From contig JAFFSR010000009.1 of assembly GCA_017163975.1 (NCBI GenBank), positions 868,001-932,000 of the forward strand: DNA of 64,000 bases, in the 5' to 3' direction. The DNA comes from Anastatus disparis. Lineage: Eukaryota; Arthropoda; Insecta; Hymenoptera; Eupelmidae. Below the pieces are notes generated by a model, which saw nothing but the letters and a program-made list of their open reading frames with translations, was not told where the DNA came from and searched no databases. The position numbers and the translations under genes are program-made. Below, piece after piece: positions 49,276-62,690 of this stretch; positions within the stretch are counted from its first letter, which is position 1, and each line of letters begins with the position of its first letter.

Positions 49276-52200
49276 CAAGAGATAAATGTTGGTGTAATTA
49301 TTGTAAAAATCTCCATGGATAGTAAGTGAATTTATACACGCAAGCGCATATTTTTCTTTGTCAATTTGTTTTTAAAAAATAATAAAAGAGAAATAGGTTT
49401 TCTGTTCGTATGTAACTTCAAATATAGGGAAGTGCGATTTTATGATTCGTGTGTCAAGGGTGCGTTGAAAAGGTCAAATATTTACATCGGCTTGATTTGT
49501 TGAGCCGGCTTTTTTACAAAAGAGAATATTGAAAACTTCGTGAAATTATATTTTGACAATCGATTATAAACTCTTTTCAACTAAAAATGTTTTGTTGCTT
49601 TCATAACTACTTTTTTTTCTCATCTTTTTTATTAAATGAAACTATAGAAAAAATCAAATTTTAAAATAGTCACGTTTTTTTTGTAATTTAGGTTTTTTAT
49701 TTAATAAGAGTACTTCTATAATTAATGCGAGAAGTAGCACTTTTTGACATTTAATTCGAAAAATAGTTTCAAACATATGTTTCACATTAGCACAATTTAA
49801 AGTATTAGAAGCCACAATGACTCCAACTACGGCCATGGCTCCAACTATGCTGTTGGGCGACAGTCGTTATAAAGAGTAACAAGTTTCATATATGTGTTTT
49901 GTTATAATAATAAAAATCCATTAAAGAAAAATATTATTTTTCTATTTAAAAAAAATTAAGTAAAGAAAAATATTTGTTTCTTATATAAGGGAAAATAATT
50001 TTTAAGTCAAAACGAACATTTTTCTATGAATTTAGAAAGTTTGAGATTAAATTCAGCCTATTAACTTGAAACTACATATGATTGTAAATTCAGTTTGTTT
50101 TCAGGCTAGGTTTTAGATCTAATATTATAGGCGTTAATTCAGAGCCGATTAAGTATAATTTCAAAGATTCTGAAATCATGTTTATCTGACTTAATACTTC
50201 AGTTTTTCAGGCTGTATTCAGATCGTAGGCTAAAAATCCAGGCTAAATAAAGTTTAATTCTGGCTTTTAGATCAATTATCAGATTTCATTATTTGTATCA
50301 GGGTTGTATTATTTTTTATGAAGTTAAGAACATCACGAGCTATTGATAACTGGTATGAAATTTTAAAATTTTATGTTCAACTTTGAAACTACAAATTCCC
50401 TATTTATTAAATTTTAACTTCAAACTTCAAATTTTCAATATTATAGAAAACAAAGGTTTTTCGAAAATAGCTATTTTCCAAATTAAGTCAAAAAATGTTT
50501 TTGACATAAAAGTAATGCAAAATATTCTGATAAAATTTTCATAAAATAGAGTTCATTAATTGACATCTTTTTATCTTTAATAAAAAAAACGCACAAAGAA
50601 TTTAATTAACCTTGTATACTAATAAGTTGACTGTAAATCCAATAATTTACGTTAAATTTAAAAAAAAAACTGGTCAAATTTTAGCAGCGTAATAAATCAT
50701 TTTAAAGTGGAATTTTTCACATCAAGAGTAAAGCGATAGCGTTTATAAATTACAATATCAAGCGTACTGAAAGTGTCGCATTTTTATTTTGTTTGCATAA
50801 TTGCATGAAAAATAAAATGTTATGAATAAAAACGTACTCCGATATTATGTAACACTCTTAGCGAACTTATTTTAAAATTTAGGTTGTGTACTACTGGAAA
50901 TTAATATATCATTGTCAAAATAAAAAACGTGATTTTTGGTTACTGTACAATCTGCAATAAAAATAATTATCCCGACTGTTAGTCAGTCAAAAAGTATCTC
51001 TATTGTTTGAATTAACCCTTGAAAAATAAAAATTATTTAGTTTCAGCACACGAGTTCATTGCATTGTATTCAATAAAAAAAAATTAAAAATAAATTCTTT
51101 AAAGTGAAATAAAAATACAAAGTGAAAAAAAATACAATAAAAATACATGAAACAGTTGTTTGAATTATCAATTATATTTTATATAAAATATATTATAATG
51201 AAGCAGTGTTTTCTTTTTGGAGGTGTTTATCTACAGTTTATCTCTCATAAAAAACTGTTCATCAAATAATTAACATTTTAAATATCGATTTTCAAAATTC
51301 TTCTTAAACTACTTATAAACAAAATTTTAATTACGTATTGTTCGTTAAACAAACTTTGTTTGACAAACTTGATAAGCTCAATAAAATCTCCTTTAATTAT
51401 TTTAAATTTTTATAAAAGATTTTCTAACGTAAAAAAATCTGAAGAATTTAAAATATCTTTCTTAATTTTTAAATCGTTATAAGAAACATCAATATTTTAA
51501 GTTGACTTTTCACTAGTTCGAATATAAAATTTTATTTTTTAAAATTATAAATTGTTAAAAGTTTTTGGTTGAAATTCTAAAGTATTTTTCAAATTCGATA
51601 AAATTATTAAAGAATTATATTGATATTCAATTCAATGTGAAACAAAAGAATTTGAAAGAACAATTTGCCTATATATTAATTATTGAAATTTTAATCAAAT
51701 ATCGATGTAAAATATTTCATGAAATTGATTTTTTGAAATAGTTTCATTAATAAAATAAATTTCATCCACTTAAAATTTATTTTAGAGTCGATTTTTTAAA
51801 ATTTAAAATATCAAAGGGAGTATATATTCCTTTTGACACTTTTCCCTTAACAATAAATATTATTTTAGTCATTAAATTAGTTATTTTTTGTTGTTTTGAT
51901 ATTATTTTCTGTCACAATAAAGGAAGCCAAATTGAAGAGGGAAGAAGAGATTTTTGTTCAAAACGCTAGCGGTAGTAAAATTTTCTTAATGATATAAAGA
52001 GACAAAGATCCGTGGTATAAAAATGAACATTTTAAAATGCACCAGGATGGTCACTCTTTTGACATGGATTCCATAATTATTTATTCAGATACTGAATAAA
52101 TAATATGTATGCGTAAAATTTTAAATCGCAATAAATTTTAAAATGCTGAATATTGTTAAACTGTAAACTTTTAGAAGTTTAATATATTTCTTTTATTTAT

Positions 52201-53046
52201 TCATATTTTAAAGGATGAAATATACACTTAATAATCATATTTTCTCTGAGTCATAATTTAGGAAAAAATTCGATAGTCCGTTCAATTAGGCATGTACAGG
52301 CGTAATATTGAAATTCTTGAAATTTATAACTAAAGATCCATAAATTTTTTATAACAAGAGATAGTTTATTATAAAATTATTTCGAATAAAGAGCTTTATT
52401 TAAATGCAAAATAATGACTGTTCTTTTACGTATATATTGACTTACGGTAGCATACCTACTTATTACTTGGTAAAAAATTACAAAGAAAAAATAAAATGTT
52501 TATGTACGTACCAAATGCACCATCATTCGCAATTTCTCGCATAACCGTATTAATTTTGCTAAGTTATTCTATTCGATACTTATTTTTAAATGAAAATTTT
52601 TGCATAAAAAAAATTTCACTTCGCAATACCCTCTGACTTCTATTTTTTTTCATTAACGGTAAGTGTGTTGCACTCGTGCAGAGTTAAAAAAAAAAGATAA
52701 AAAGGCTTGATAGCATCCACCGCAATAATGGAGTTGGATAATATTAACGAGCCCCTTTTTTTTCTTCTTCTTCCCAAAGCTAAAGTAAGGCAATACCATT
52801 GTTAACAAGTCGACAGCTTTTCACACCTTTTCTATATTCTCCTCGATAATATGGCCTTAAGAGTAACTTTTTGCCACGCCCTCAAGAGTAAAAGTGAACG
52901 ATATGCGTGCGTGCTTGTGTTACTCTAATGCTCTTATGTCATTATACTGTATTAAAAGCTCGTTATTAGTCTTGTGTATTTATTATGGGCTGGCTCTCGT
53001 TATATAGCTTTACGCGCGAATCGATATTATGAGTTACGCGATTAAA

Positions 53047-53082
<36 letters not shown>

Positions 53083-56000
53083 CGATGACAGATAGATGCA
53101 AAACTGAGGAAACGCGTTTATTTTCATTAAATTCTAATTTACCAACTTATTGGATTATTAAATTATTTATAGCTTTTTCTAGCTGCTTTATGCTGCGATG
53201 ACTCGCCTTGTTTACCATTACAGATGCGTCAAAATTTATTTTTTTACAATTTTTCGCTATAATTAAAAAGTTACCTTTAATCAATTCAACGTCAAAAATT
53301 TTCTTCTTAGCTTAATAATTAAATATAATAATTATGCTTTAATTTCGAAATGAGCGAGGATTTTTGTTAATTTAAAAAAGCAATTTTCAGAGCTAATTAT
53401 TTTTAAAATTCATTATTCCGTCAGCAACGAAATTTCTTTGTTTCATAGAGTGCATATCTTAATTTACGTTAGCTTTTATTAATTAATAACAAATTAATCT
53501 TTTTAATTTAAATGAAGACAAATTAATGTTCTTGAATAGTGATCATTCATGCTTTTGTATGTATATGAACAAATAAACGAGCTCTTTTTCATTAAAACTT
53601 TCTTTAATGAAAAGTCAGTGGAAATCATGTATGAGACGTGGAGAAAAAGCAAGACAGGAAAATAGAAATTTTAAAATCCCGAGCTCTTTATAAAAAAAAA
53701 ACTCATTATTTCTATTTAAAGTAAGTAGAAAAATGTAATTTTTAATATTCATAAGGACCTCGTATCTTATAAATATCTAAAGCCATTTCAAGTATATATA
53801 TATGTATGAAGATGCCTAAAATTTTCAACGTAAATGCCGTCGTTTGAATGCCGAAAGTATCCAAGACCCGAAACCACAGGCTAATTTCCTCATCCTGTCA
53901 AGAGCACACAGCGCCCAAAAAACATCTGTGCCTCGTAACTGTATTCTAAGAAAGAGAATATACTCACGCGCGTCCACTTATGAACTTCTGCGTACGTATA
54001 TATAAAAACGCAAAGGGAAAAAAAAAGTAACGCATAGAAAGAAATCATTTAAAAAAAAGAGGGAATTGTAAATTCGTTTTAGTTTAAGCGTACATATAAA
54101 AAAAATTCCTGATTTTATTCTCCGATCATTTGATAATCGCATCAACGAACTCTCTCGCGTATACACACGAGCGGCGTATATATAGGCGCATACACACGCG
54201 TCTAAAATCAAATACGCCCCTGTACATGCTCACTTGTGCATTATACGCTTGGTTGATCATTTGTGAAATCCTGTTAAATAATAACATTTATCGCTTTAGG
54301 GCTTGTATCAGCCTCGGTCCTCCTCTCTCTTTATTCCGTTGTGCTTTTTTTTGTTACCATCTTTTATATATATATACGTATATTTGTACAAATATATAAA
54401 TATATATTGAGAGGAAAATAAAGATTCGCATATTTATCGATTTGTATTGCTCGAATATAAACGCGTATGCTGCCCGATTTCCTATCCGTCTTGTCCAATA
54501 AACCATACGTATATGTATACAAATAGAGGCGAAGCGAAGGGAAGAGACGAAAACTCAGCAGCGAAAGAAATAAAATAAAGTGGACACTTTGAAGCTTTTA
54601 CCTTCTATGGTGCATGAGTCTTTATTTTATTGCGCGAGTGAAACAAAAAAAAAAAAATAATACCAACTTTTAGTTTGACGCTTAGACTATCTTTATGTGT
54701 GTGTATACACAAAAAGTTGAGGGTGCGTGGAGTCCTATTAAAGTTTTATCATTTATGAAAGAAAAAGTCTTAAAAATAGAGGATTTCGCTGAAAAAAAAA
54801 AATAAAATATAAAAGGGAGGCTAAGACGACTTTGTGCGCATTACTATGACGGCCGTTGCGAACATCAGTGCGTTTGCTTCGGTTTCTAGTATTTCTATAT
54901 ATACACGTTTGTGCTTTCTTTTATACTTACTTAAAAAGTCTCAAGTTTTAAATCCCAACGTACAATCTATTCTGTGTTATTTTGTCTCGTACCAGCGCTG
55001 CAGAAAAATAACGCGTCGACTTGCATTGCCGTTATTTAAAGACAGACCAATGTCAAACTATAATTAACTAATGAAGGAAGAGCTTTTTCTTTTCTCGTTT
55101 TTTTTTCGTATACAGCGTTCTCTCTTTATGTGTCTAGTGTAAAATAAGCATTTTTTTAAAGATCTGAAAACATAAATTAAAATGTTTTTGCGTATGTTTG
55201 TAACATAAATCTTTTTCGCTGTTCGCAACTATTATTACAATGGTTACGTGAAAAAAGTTTATAACGTTTTTTGCATATAATTATAAACAGTTTTGGATAT
55301 TTTATCATATGAAATATAATATAATTTTTAAAAATTCTGCAGCCATGAAAGGTATCATATATTATATAACAAACTGTAGCGAGCGAATATTTACTATTTC
55401 GTAATCCAAATAAAATTTAAAAAAAGTCCAAATGAATTTTTACTTTTGAATAAAGCAACACATGAAATCCAATAGTATGCGCGACTCCGTGAAAACTCGG
55501 CTATGTAGAATTTTTACAATAAATTAAACATCTTTTTGATGTTGATGTGATAATTTCATTTTAGAGTAGATTTAACTCTATGTGCGGCGTTATATTTTAT
55601 AAAAGTATGGAAGTTAAAGTAATATTTATTTAAACGTCAACGTTATAAATACAATAACATCGTATGACGCGTTTAATCATTTGATATTTCGTTAATGTAT
55701 TTTCGGATAATACGTTTATAATAAAGTTCTATTTTTAGAATTAGATCGTAAAAGATCAAAGTATTTATTTCGAATATCACTAAATATCAAGATGTTAATC
55801 TTTTAATACAAGTTAAATCGTATGATCAGCCATAGGGCTGGGAAGTATTCATCCATAAAATTTCTCGAATACCTTTTTGACTCTGCCTGTTTATTATTAA
55901 AATTAATACAAATTCCGAATTACATAAATTTTAATATAACACGTAAATTTTATGTGAATAATGTGAAAAAGTATTCGAGAGTGTTTTTTAGATTACTTTT

Positions 56001-57000
56001 ATCAAAATTCGCATATGATTTATATTAAAATCGGCATAATTGAAAATTTTCATTTATTTGAACAATAAAGAGATAAAGTCAAAAAAGTATTCTGAAAATT
56101 TTGCGGATGAATACTTTTGATTAACTATTTAATAATCTGTTATTTTGAATGTTAAAAATAACTTCAAAATAAAACATTGCATTGTAATAAATGCATACGA
56201 ACATAGTGAAGTACAATGTTTTTGATGAGTAATAAAGTGCTTATCGAGGATAAAAAAATAAATTAATATAACCCAATAAACTTGTTATTTTTCACGAATA
56301 AAGTGCAATTTGATAAAGTATGAAATACGTTTACGTAATTCCCGATAGTGTATCTTTTATCAATAATGAAAATTTTCAGTATTAATCTGTTAAATTCCGT
56401 CTTTGTTTCTGAATGAATGTTTGCTCGCTGCCGATTACAATTTCATTATAATGCACGTTATGAATTTTGTTAAATATTAACATTATTATAAAAAGTTATT
56501 CAAATATTAACAATCGTTTTACAAATAAATGAAGTTTTTGTTGGATTTTATTTGTGAAATCAAATATTGAATGTTTAATGAAAAAACAAAAATGCTTTCG
56601 TACGATTAAACTTCAAATTTAATTGTTACTAAAAAATTAAACAGTTTTTTAAGTAATTACTTTTTATGATTTTAAATATTAAATAGTAACAAATGTTATT
56701 ACATATGCTTTTTTTTAGATATTTATATAAATATGTATTTCTTTATTTACATATATCCCTAAATTTTGATCCTGAATAATTTGATACTTTCTGTTATCAA
56801 AACTTTGAGGGAGCATTTTCGAGAATTTTTTCATTCATTGATAATTTTTTTAACGTTTTTTTTCCAGAATAACAGCAAAACTTTTTTTACATTTTTTTTC
56901 TCTACTATTCAAATAGATATTTCTTTCAGTTGAATTAAAATTCATAGTACGTTTAGCCTATAAAAGTCTGAGACGAGAGTCAAAACAAACTGTGCGTTAC
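49276..57000. other. Gene-empty, very AT-rich stretch
   Basis: Predominantly AT-rich. Degenerate CAGGCTAAA-type words cluster at about 50050-50290, including TTTTCAGGCTAGG and TTTTTCAGGCTGT, as if an old short tandem duplication. CpG/pyrimidine-richer patches lie at about 52600-53100 (with (TA)n at 53048-53080) and 53820-55130. No protein-like frame is present. Confidence 0.5.
53048..53080. repeat. (TA)n microsatellite
   Basis: About 33 bases of uninterrupted TA. Confidence 0.95.
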
Positions 57001-59600
57001 CCTCGACGAAAGGAGCCCCTTATTTAAAAAATAAGAAAAAGATGAAAAAGAGAGTTTTGGCGATAATGGTAGCTTTTAAAGGGAAAGTAAGCCATCAAAG
57101 TACGGTCAGAAACTCACCTATTTGTGACAAGACGTCAAACTAATAGTGGCAAGTTTTCAAAGCCAGGGTTGTTGGCTCTTGACCTTAATCTTCTTGTTGT
57201 CAGCACGTGTGATGGCGGTTATCCCGTTGATATGACGTTCAGTCACCAAATATAAAAAAAGAAAGATTAAACGTAATAAAAAAAAATGGCAAAAAAAAAA
57301 GAACTTTAAAGCTCACAACTTTTGTTTTCAACTAATTTTCAGTACACACGTTTTATAGACGAAGAATAAATCTACACATAGAACACTATATACCGAACTA
57401 TACGTTGTAAGAGACGCGGAGAGCTTCAATTATCGTGCCGTCAGTCACAGACACTAAACTCCCAGTGCTTTGAAAGAGCCAAAGAGCTTGGCTGTACTCT
57501 CTCTTACGCTCTCTTGTAACGTCAGAGCCGAGGAGTTTTCTTCTCTCTTCTTTTCGCGTATATAACTCTCAATTTTGCTTGAAGCTTACTACTGCTGCTA
57601 CTGCCGTCGTCGTTTTCATTAAAAGCGACCGAGATTTTCCGGGACTATACGAGTTCAAGGTTCGCTAAGCTCAGAGCAACCGAGCACCCCAAGCTTTTGC
57701 ATCTACAAAAGCTTTAATATATCGAAAAAGCGATAATTTCCAGAATTATGAGCGTAGCTGATTTTTCTTTGAACGTTTGCTTCATTAATCCATCGGCTCG
57801 TTTAACAAGAAACTTTCAAACCGGCTTTATTAATCAACTAGTGTGTTTAATTTAATTCTCGCATATTTTACACTTGCATAAAGAAAGTCTGCCTGCTGTC
57901 GACGCTTTGCCCCTTTTTTTTATTATGCTCGCTTTACTTTTTTCTCTCTCTTTTTTTTTTTCAGCAACGTACATATGTACAAAGCTAGTTTTATTTTTAT
58001 GTTTACGTCGAAAAAAAGAGTCGCACCGAAAATTTGCCGGCTTGCGCTTGCTTGACTCCGGAAGCCGGAAGCTCGTTATTGCCGATTGTCGATCGACTAC
58101 TACTTTGGCATAGTACTGATGGGCGCCGGCAAACTCGTATTTTTCGCGCACGGCCAAGCTTTACGACGTCATTAGGAAGTCGTTATACTGCCTCGTGTGT
58201 GTGTGTGTGTGTATGTCCGTGTGTATGCCGTGGGAGCGTCACCCTCTTTTCTATCTTCCTTTTTTTTTTATATGTCATACATATTGGAACAAAATAGATA
58301 GCTGCTGCTGCTGCTGCTCCTGATGCACGATTATTGTATACACATTGCAATACTGATTCTGCCAAACTGATGTGCAGAACGAGAATAAAAAAGGCGTGCG
58401 CGCTTTTATAAGCTTCTTATAACACGCGACATCACGATTGCACGATCGCATGAATGTTTAGATAGCAATTGACAAGGGCCGACAAAGCAGCCCTAAAAGA
58501 CGTGCTCTTCATCGTTTCGTTGCTCCCCCTTTTCTTTATTGCTTCTTTCTCCAGTGTATAAAAAGATAAAGAGTGAGAAACTTTTTTCTCCCCCTTGGGC
58601 GATCAACGATACTTTTACTCCTTCAAAATTGCCCTATTATCTTCGCACCTTCTTTATCTTCGATTTATCTTAATCTGCCTTCAATTGTTTTCATCACACA
58701 ACAGAGATATACATAACTGTCCTTTTAAATTATTTCTTTTCCCTTTAACTTGCGGCTTTGAACGTTAAAAGATAATCTTGGAAGAAAACGATATGGTTTC
58801 GTACAAAGTCAAAGCAGTACTGAGTACTACTGACGATCACTTTCTTCCAGACTACACGTACGCGTGCTCGTGGAACGATTGAAGAAGAGAGGAAGTAAAC
58901 GAGAGAGACAGATGATAGAAAGAGGGCTGATAAAGCGGGAACGAGTGAAGCGTGCTCGCTTCTTCTTCCCCCTTCGTTGTTGTTTTTTTTATTCGAAGGC
59001 CTTTCCCTATTTACGTCCCGTAGCGAGTGACGAGAGAGAGAGAGAGAGCAAAAGTCACAAAGAAGAGAGACACACTGCCAGACCGGAACTGACACGTGCT
59101 CCCGGTATTATATATATATAACGTCGAACGACAAAACTGCACGCATATATATACTATTAGCTTATGGCACAGATGTAAAAGCGCGTGGGTGACACGTGAG
59201 TATGTGTGTCTATGTATATGTAAGCTCGTGTGTGGCTCTGAGTGCGCGCACACAAAGATCTTCTTCCTTGACGTTTTGCAGTTACGTTAACGTTTTCATA
59301 TAGATAGATATACGTGTGTGTATGTAAGCTTAGCGATGCTCGCCGGCAGACTGCTCAGCGACGACTGCTGCCTCTGCTCTGCTGCTTTAGATGGGGGAGA
59401 ACAAGATAGAGAGAGAAAGGAAGAATAAAAAAGCCAGGCGGCGCCAGTAGAATATGGACAGAGAAAGAGAGACGACTGGGTGGCTCTCTTTGCCGAGAGG
59501 GTGAAATGCGACGACGCAGCAGCAGCAGCACCAGCTACAACGGGATGATGATGCTGCGCGCTGCACTAAAGATGCTCTAACTTATATTCTATGTATGACC
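57001..59600. other. Longest CpG-richer region, with trinucleotide repeats
   Basis: Some 2.6 kb of GC-richer sequence, rich in CpG, TCTC/GAGA and (CAG/CTG)n. The repeats include (GT)n at 58195-58212, (GCT)6 at 58301-58318, (GA)n near 59034-59049 and (GCA)5 at 59516-59530. A TATATAA word lies at 57559-57565 after a pyrimidine-rich tract. Frames of 60-116 codons overlap on both strands, but none has recognisable domains and most are driven by repeats. The composition suits a promoter/5' UTR or regulatory region of an insect gene whose coding exons are outside the window. This is inference only. Confidence 0.35.
58301..58318. repeat. (GCT)6 microsatellite
   Basis: Six perfect GCT units in the CpG-richer region. 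Confidence 0.95.
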
Positions 59601-60820
59601 GAGCTTTTGGTGCACTCTTCTTAGTCATTTGCAACGTGTTTTTTTCTTATTAAAATTAATTTACATTTTTAATTGATTGATTATTTCATTTATCAAAATA
59701 AAGCGGCTTGCAAAAACTATTATTCAATCATTTCGATTTAATTTTTTTTTAAATTTATTGTATTTTATATTACTTTAAGAGGCTTACTTTTACTTGGCTT
59801 TTACTATAAAAGTTTAAAAAGTAATATTTTTGAAAATTTTAATGATTTAATAAATTAGTTTACGTACAAGGTATTTTATATTCAAGTCTTAGATTTTATT
59901 CCCAGTTCAGAATATTTATATTATATAAAATTATGTAAAGAGCAGCGTTCAATACAGGACTTTTTTAAATTTATGATTAATTTTGTCGAAATTTTAAATG
60001 TATAAAACAGAAAAATACCTTTAATAAAAATCTTTTCTAATGATTACTTCAAAATTGGTACGGTCTAAAGAATTATACCAAATTTAAATGAAAGTACAGT
60101 TCATAACTATAAAAATTTACGTATCATACCGAAGAAACACAGTTTTTTCATATCATTCTGTGAGAAAAAATATTACAAAATTAAAAAAAAATCAAAGTTT
60201 AAATATAGAATAAACTTTAAAATATACATAAAAAAACTCGATAGTAATTAAACACTTATATGTCTCTAACAATTTATCAAACTGAAATTGTTTAGCACAA
60301 CCTTATACTTTTAAGCCCATTTGCATTCGTCATCAGTGAGCTTCTGCTCTTGTTTTCATCTTTATTAGCTTCTTTTTTTTATTTTTTTTTCTCTATAAAC
60401 AAACATATCATGCACATGGCCTGCTTCTTTTTTTTCTCTAGCGGAACCTGTACCGTACATCACTTTGTACTTACGCATAATCATGGAATATATAGTGTTT
60501 ATATACCAGCGAGTGTTTTATCAACGAGTGAGTTATGTTAAAAATAAAAAAGAAAGTCCTTTTGCATATATAAACGTTTACACAAACTTAAGATAATCTG
60601 TTGAAAACATTACCAGTCTTTTTTTTTCTAAAAAAAAACGCGATGTTTACAAACGATCAATATAAAGACCCTTTAGTTATATTTGATATTTACGGCTTTT
60701 ATCAACAGATTCTGGTCCAGGCGGTAACGTCAGTGAATGTACATAGGGGAAATGCACCTTGGAGAAAAAATTTTTCATTGATTTTCCAGAGTTTGCATGA
60801 ATATAATCAAAGCAATAGTT
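59601..60820. other. Gene-empty AT-rich stretch
   Basis: AT-rich with T-rich runs at 60365-60440. A 76-codon frame at 60601-60831 runs into the next palindromic element and has no recognisable motif. Confidence 0.5.
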
Positions 60821-61024
60821 GTACACTATAGTAGAATTGTTGTATATTATGATTATTTCGTGGTGCTGTAATAAGCAACTATAATCTTTACTATAAGATG
60901 AAACAACATTGTAAATAATGATTATAATCTGATTATAATGGTTATAGTCTCTGATTATAGTACTATAAATAATTATGGTCGACTATAATTTTATTATAGT
61001 AATAATCACAATATACTATAGTAC
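60821..61024. mobile_element. Palindromic TATAGT-rich element
   Basis: The ends are inverted copies. GTACACTATAGTAGAATTG at the left leads into ATATTATGATTATT. The right end in reverse complement reads GTACTATAGTATATTGTGAT, continuing TATT. The interior is packed with ACTATAAT, GATTATAAT and TATAGT words in both orientations, giving many nested hairpins over about 200 bp. It is non-coding and resembles the elements at 31630 and 8594 in style, so it may belong to the same MITE superfamily. Confidence 0.5.
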
Positions 61025-62154
61025 TTGAATATAGTTTTGATTATAGCTCTTTTATAAGGGTATTTTCACAGATGTATATTCATACAAACTATAACACATC
61101 AGATAATAAGATAATGCAGATTGGATTGAAGTGAACAATGGAAATTGTGATATATTTACAAAACTTCAGTAAGCTTTATGAGGTTATATCTGTCGATGAC
61201 ACGTGATCATATAAATAACATGTGTCTTTAAAAAGGTACATGAAATTATGGATTAAATTCGATGAAGTTTGATGTACGCCCAAGTGCATAAACAACTGCC
61301 AGAATCATTCGAATTTCACAGCATGAAATCTGTCGGGCAGATATATTGAAGTTAAGTTTTGTTTGGAAATTCGAAAAGTCGATCGTGGTTGTAAAAGTTG
61401 AAAATTTTGGCTGCTGCTTATGTAATAGAGCATACATAAGTGTGTGTTTTATATATAAAAGTTGAAAGATTTGACAATTCATGAAGATTATTTAAAACAT
61501 ACATGCTGAAAATTTAATTAATAAGCTGTCAAATACTTCTTGGTTTTGGTATTTTAAAAACACTTATCAATTATATTACATTATTCCTAAAGTTTTATTA
61601 GATCATATAATTTTTTAATTATTATAATATTTTTTTTAAATATGAAGTTTTCTAATATATAATAATTATTGTTTTGCTATTAGGAAGCTTAAACGTTATT
61701 TTAAAATATTTGTAAAAATAGCGCAGTAGGAATAAAAATATACGCTATTTAAAAAAATGTTCATATATATATATATATATATATATGTTTGTGATTATGT
61801 GTACAACTATATCTTAAATTTACTCTATTTTGATTTATAACAGCTTATTTTTTGGGGGACTGACGCATTTATTTTTATTTAATTTGATGCATTTTCGTTT
61901 TATATCGATTTTTTTGTTTTTGAAATTTAAATTTTGATTTTTTTATATTATAACATCTATTTCACATAATAAATGCAAACAACTACTGAGCTCATTTTAT
62001 TTTTTATAGTTTTAAATAAGAATTTTTTTAATATCTATCATCGTTTATTTATTATACAGGAAAATTTTGTTTTTTTAACAGATTTTTATAGTACTGAAGT
62101 TTTTAAATAGAACTTAACTTAGGAGAATGCAATCGTATTTAAGTCTCGACTAAT
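61025..62154. other. Gene-empty AT-rich stretch
   Basis: AT-rich DNA including an (AT)12 microsatellite at 61763-61786. No gene or further repeat recognised. Confidence 0.5.
61763..61786. repeat. (AT)12 microsatellite
   Basis: About 24 bases of uninterrupted AT. Confidence 0.9.
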
Positions 62155-62690
62155 TACTTCTATTTTTAGAATATTTTTTCTTACATAAAAAAATACGCCG
62201 GATCCATTTGGACCAACGCTCAATTTTATGAGCAATTTTGTCTGAATTTTAAGACTTTATAGTCATATAGTTTTTAGGCTAATTATCTTATAAAATCATA
62301 GAAATATATAAAAACACAGAATCAAACCTGGTTATTAAAAAAAATGTTCAAAGTTATTAAAGTTCAAGTTATTAAAAAGTTGTTAAATATAAATGGTATT
62401 AGAAAAATTGAACTGTAAACGTGTATAGTAAATAAATTTTAATTTTAATTTTATTTTGATTTTTATTGCTTCATAATTTTTAAACTCAAAGCTCTTGAAA
62501 AAATTTTTTTTTTATCAAAAGATTTTAATCTCAACTTTAATAAAAATTGTAAGACTATAAACCGATGTAAATTTAAAAAGCCTTAAAATTCTGACGAAAC
62601 TGCTTATAACTTTGGTGAAATTGAGCGTTGGACCAAATTCGACAAATTTTTTCATAATTTTGTAACAAAAAATAGTCCAATTTTAGAAGA
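62155..62690. mobile_element. Long-TIR element with GGACCAACGCTC core
   Basis: Terminal inverted repeats of roughly 100 bp. The left arm is at about 62155-62260 (TTTTTTCTTAC, TTTGGACCAACGCTCAATTT, GAATTTTAAGACTTTATAGTC). The right arm, read in reverse complement from about 62690 to 62580, has TTTTTTGTTAC, TTTGGTCCAACGCTCAATTT and GAATTTTAAGGCTTT in the same order. The right arm carries an extra insert of about ten bases after the core. The interior of about 320 bp is AT-rich and non-coding. A diverged copy lies at 150-400. Exact ends and a target duplication could not be fixed by eye. Confidence 0.6.

Noticed and set aside
58745..59095. 116-codon minus-strand frame
   Set aside because: Ser/Leu-rich from GAGA/TCTC repeats and overlapped by an Arg/Glu-rich frame on the other strand. 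This mirror pattern is an artefact of the purine-pyrimidine repeats.
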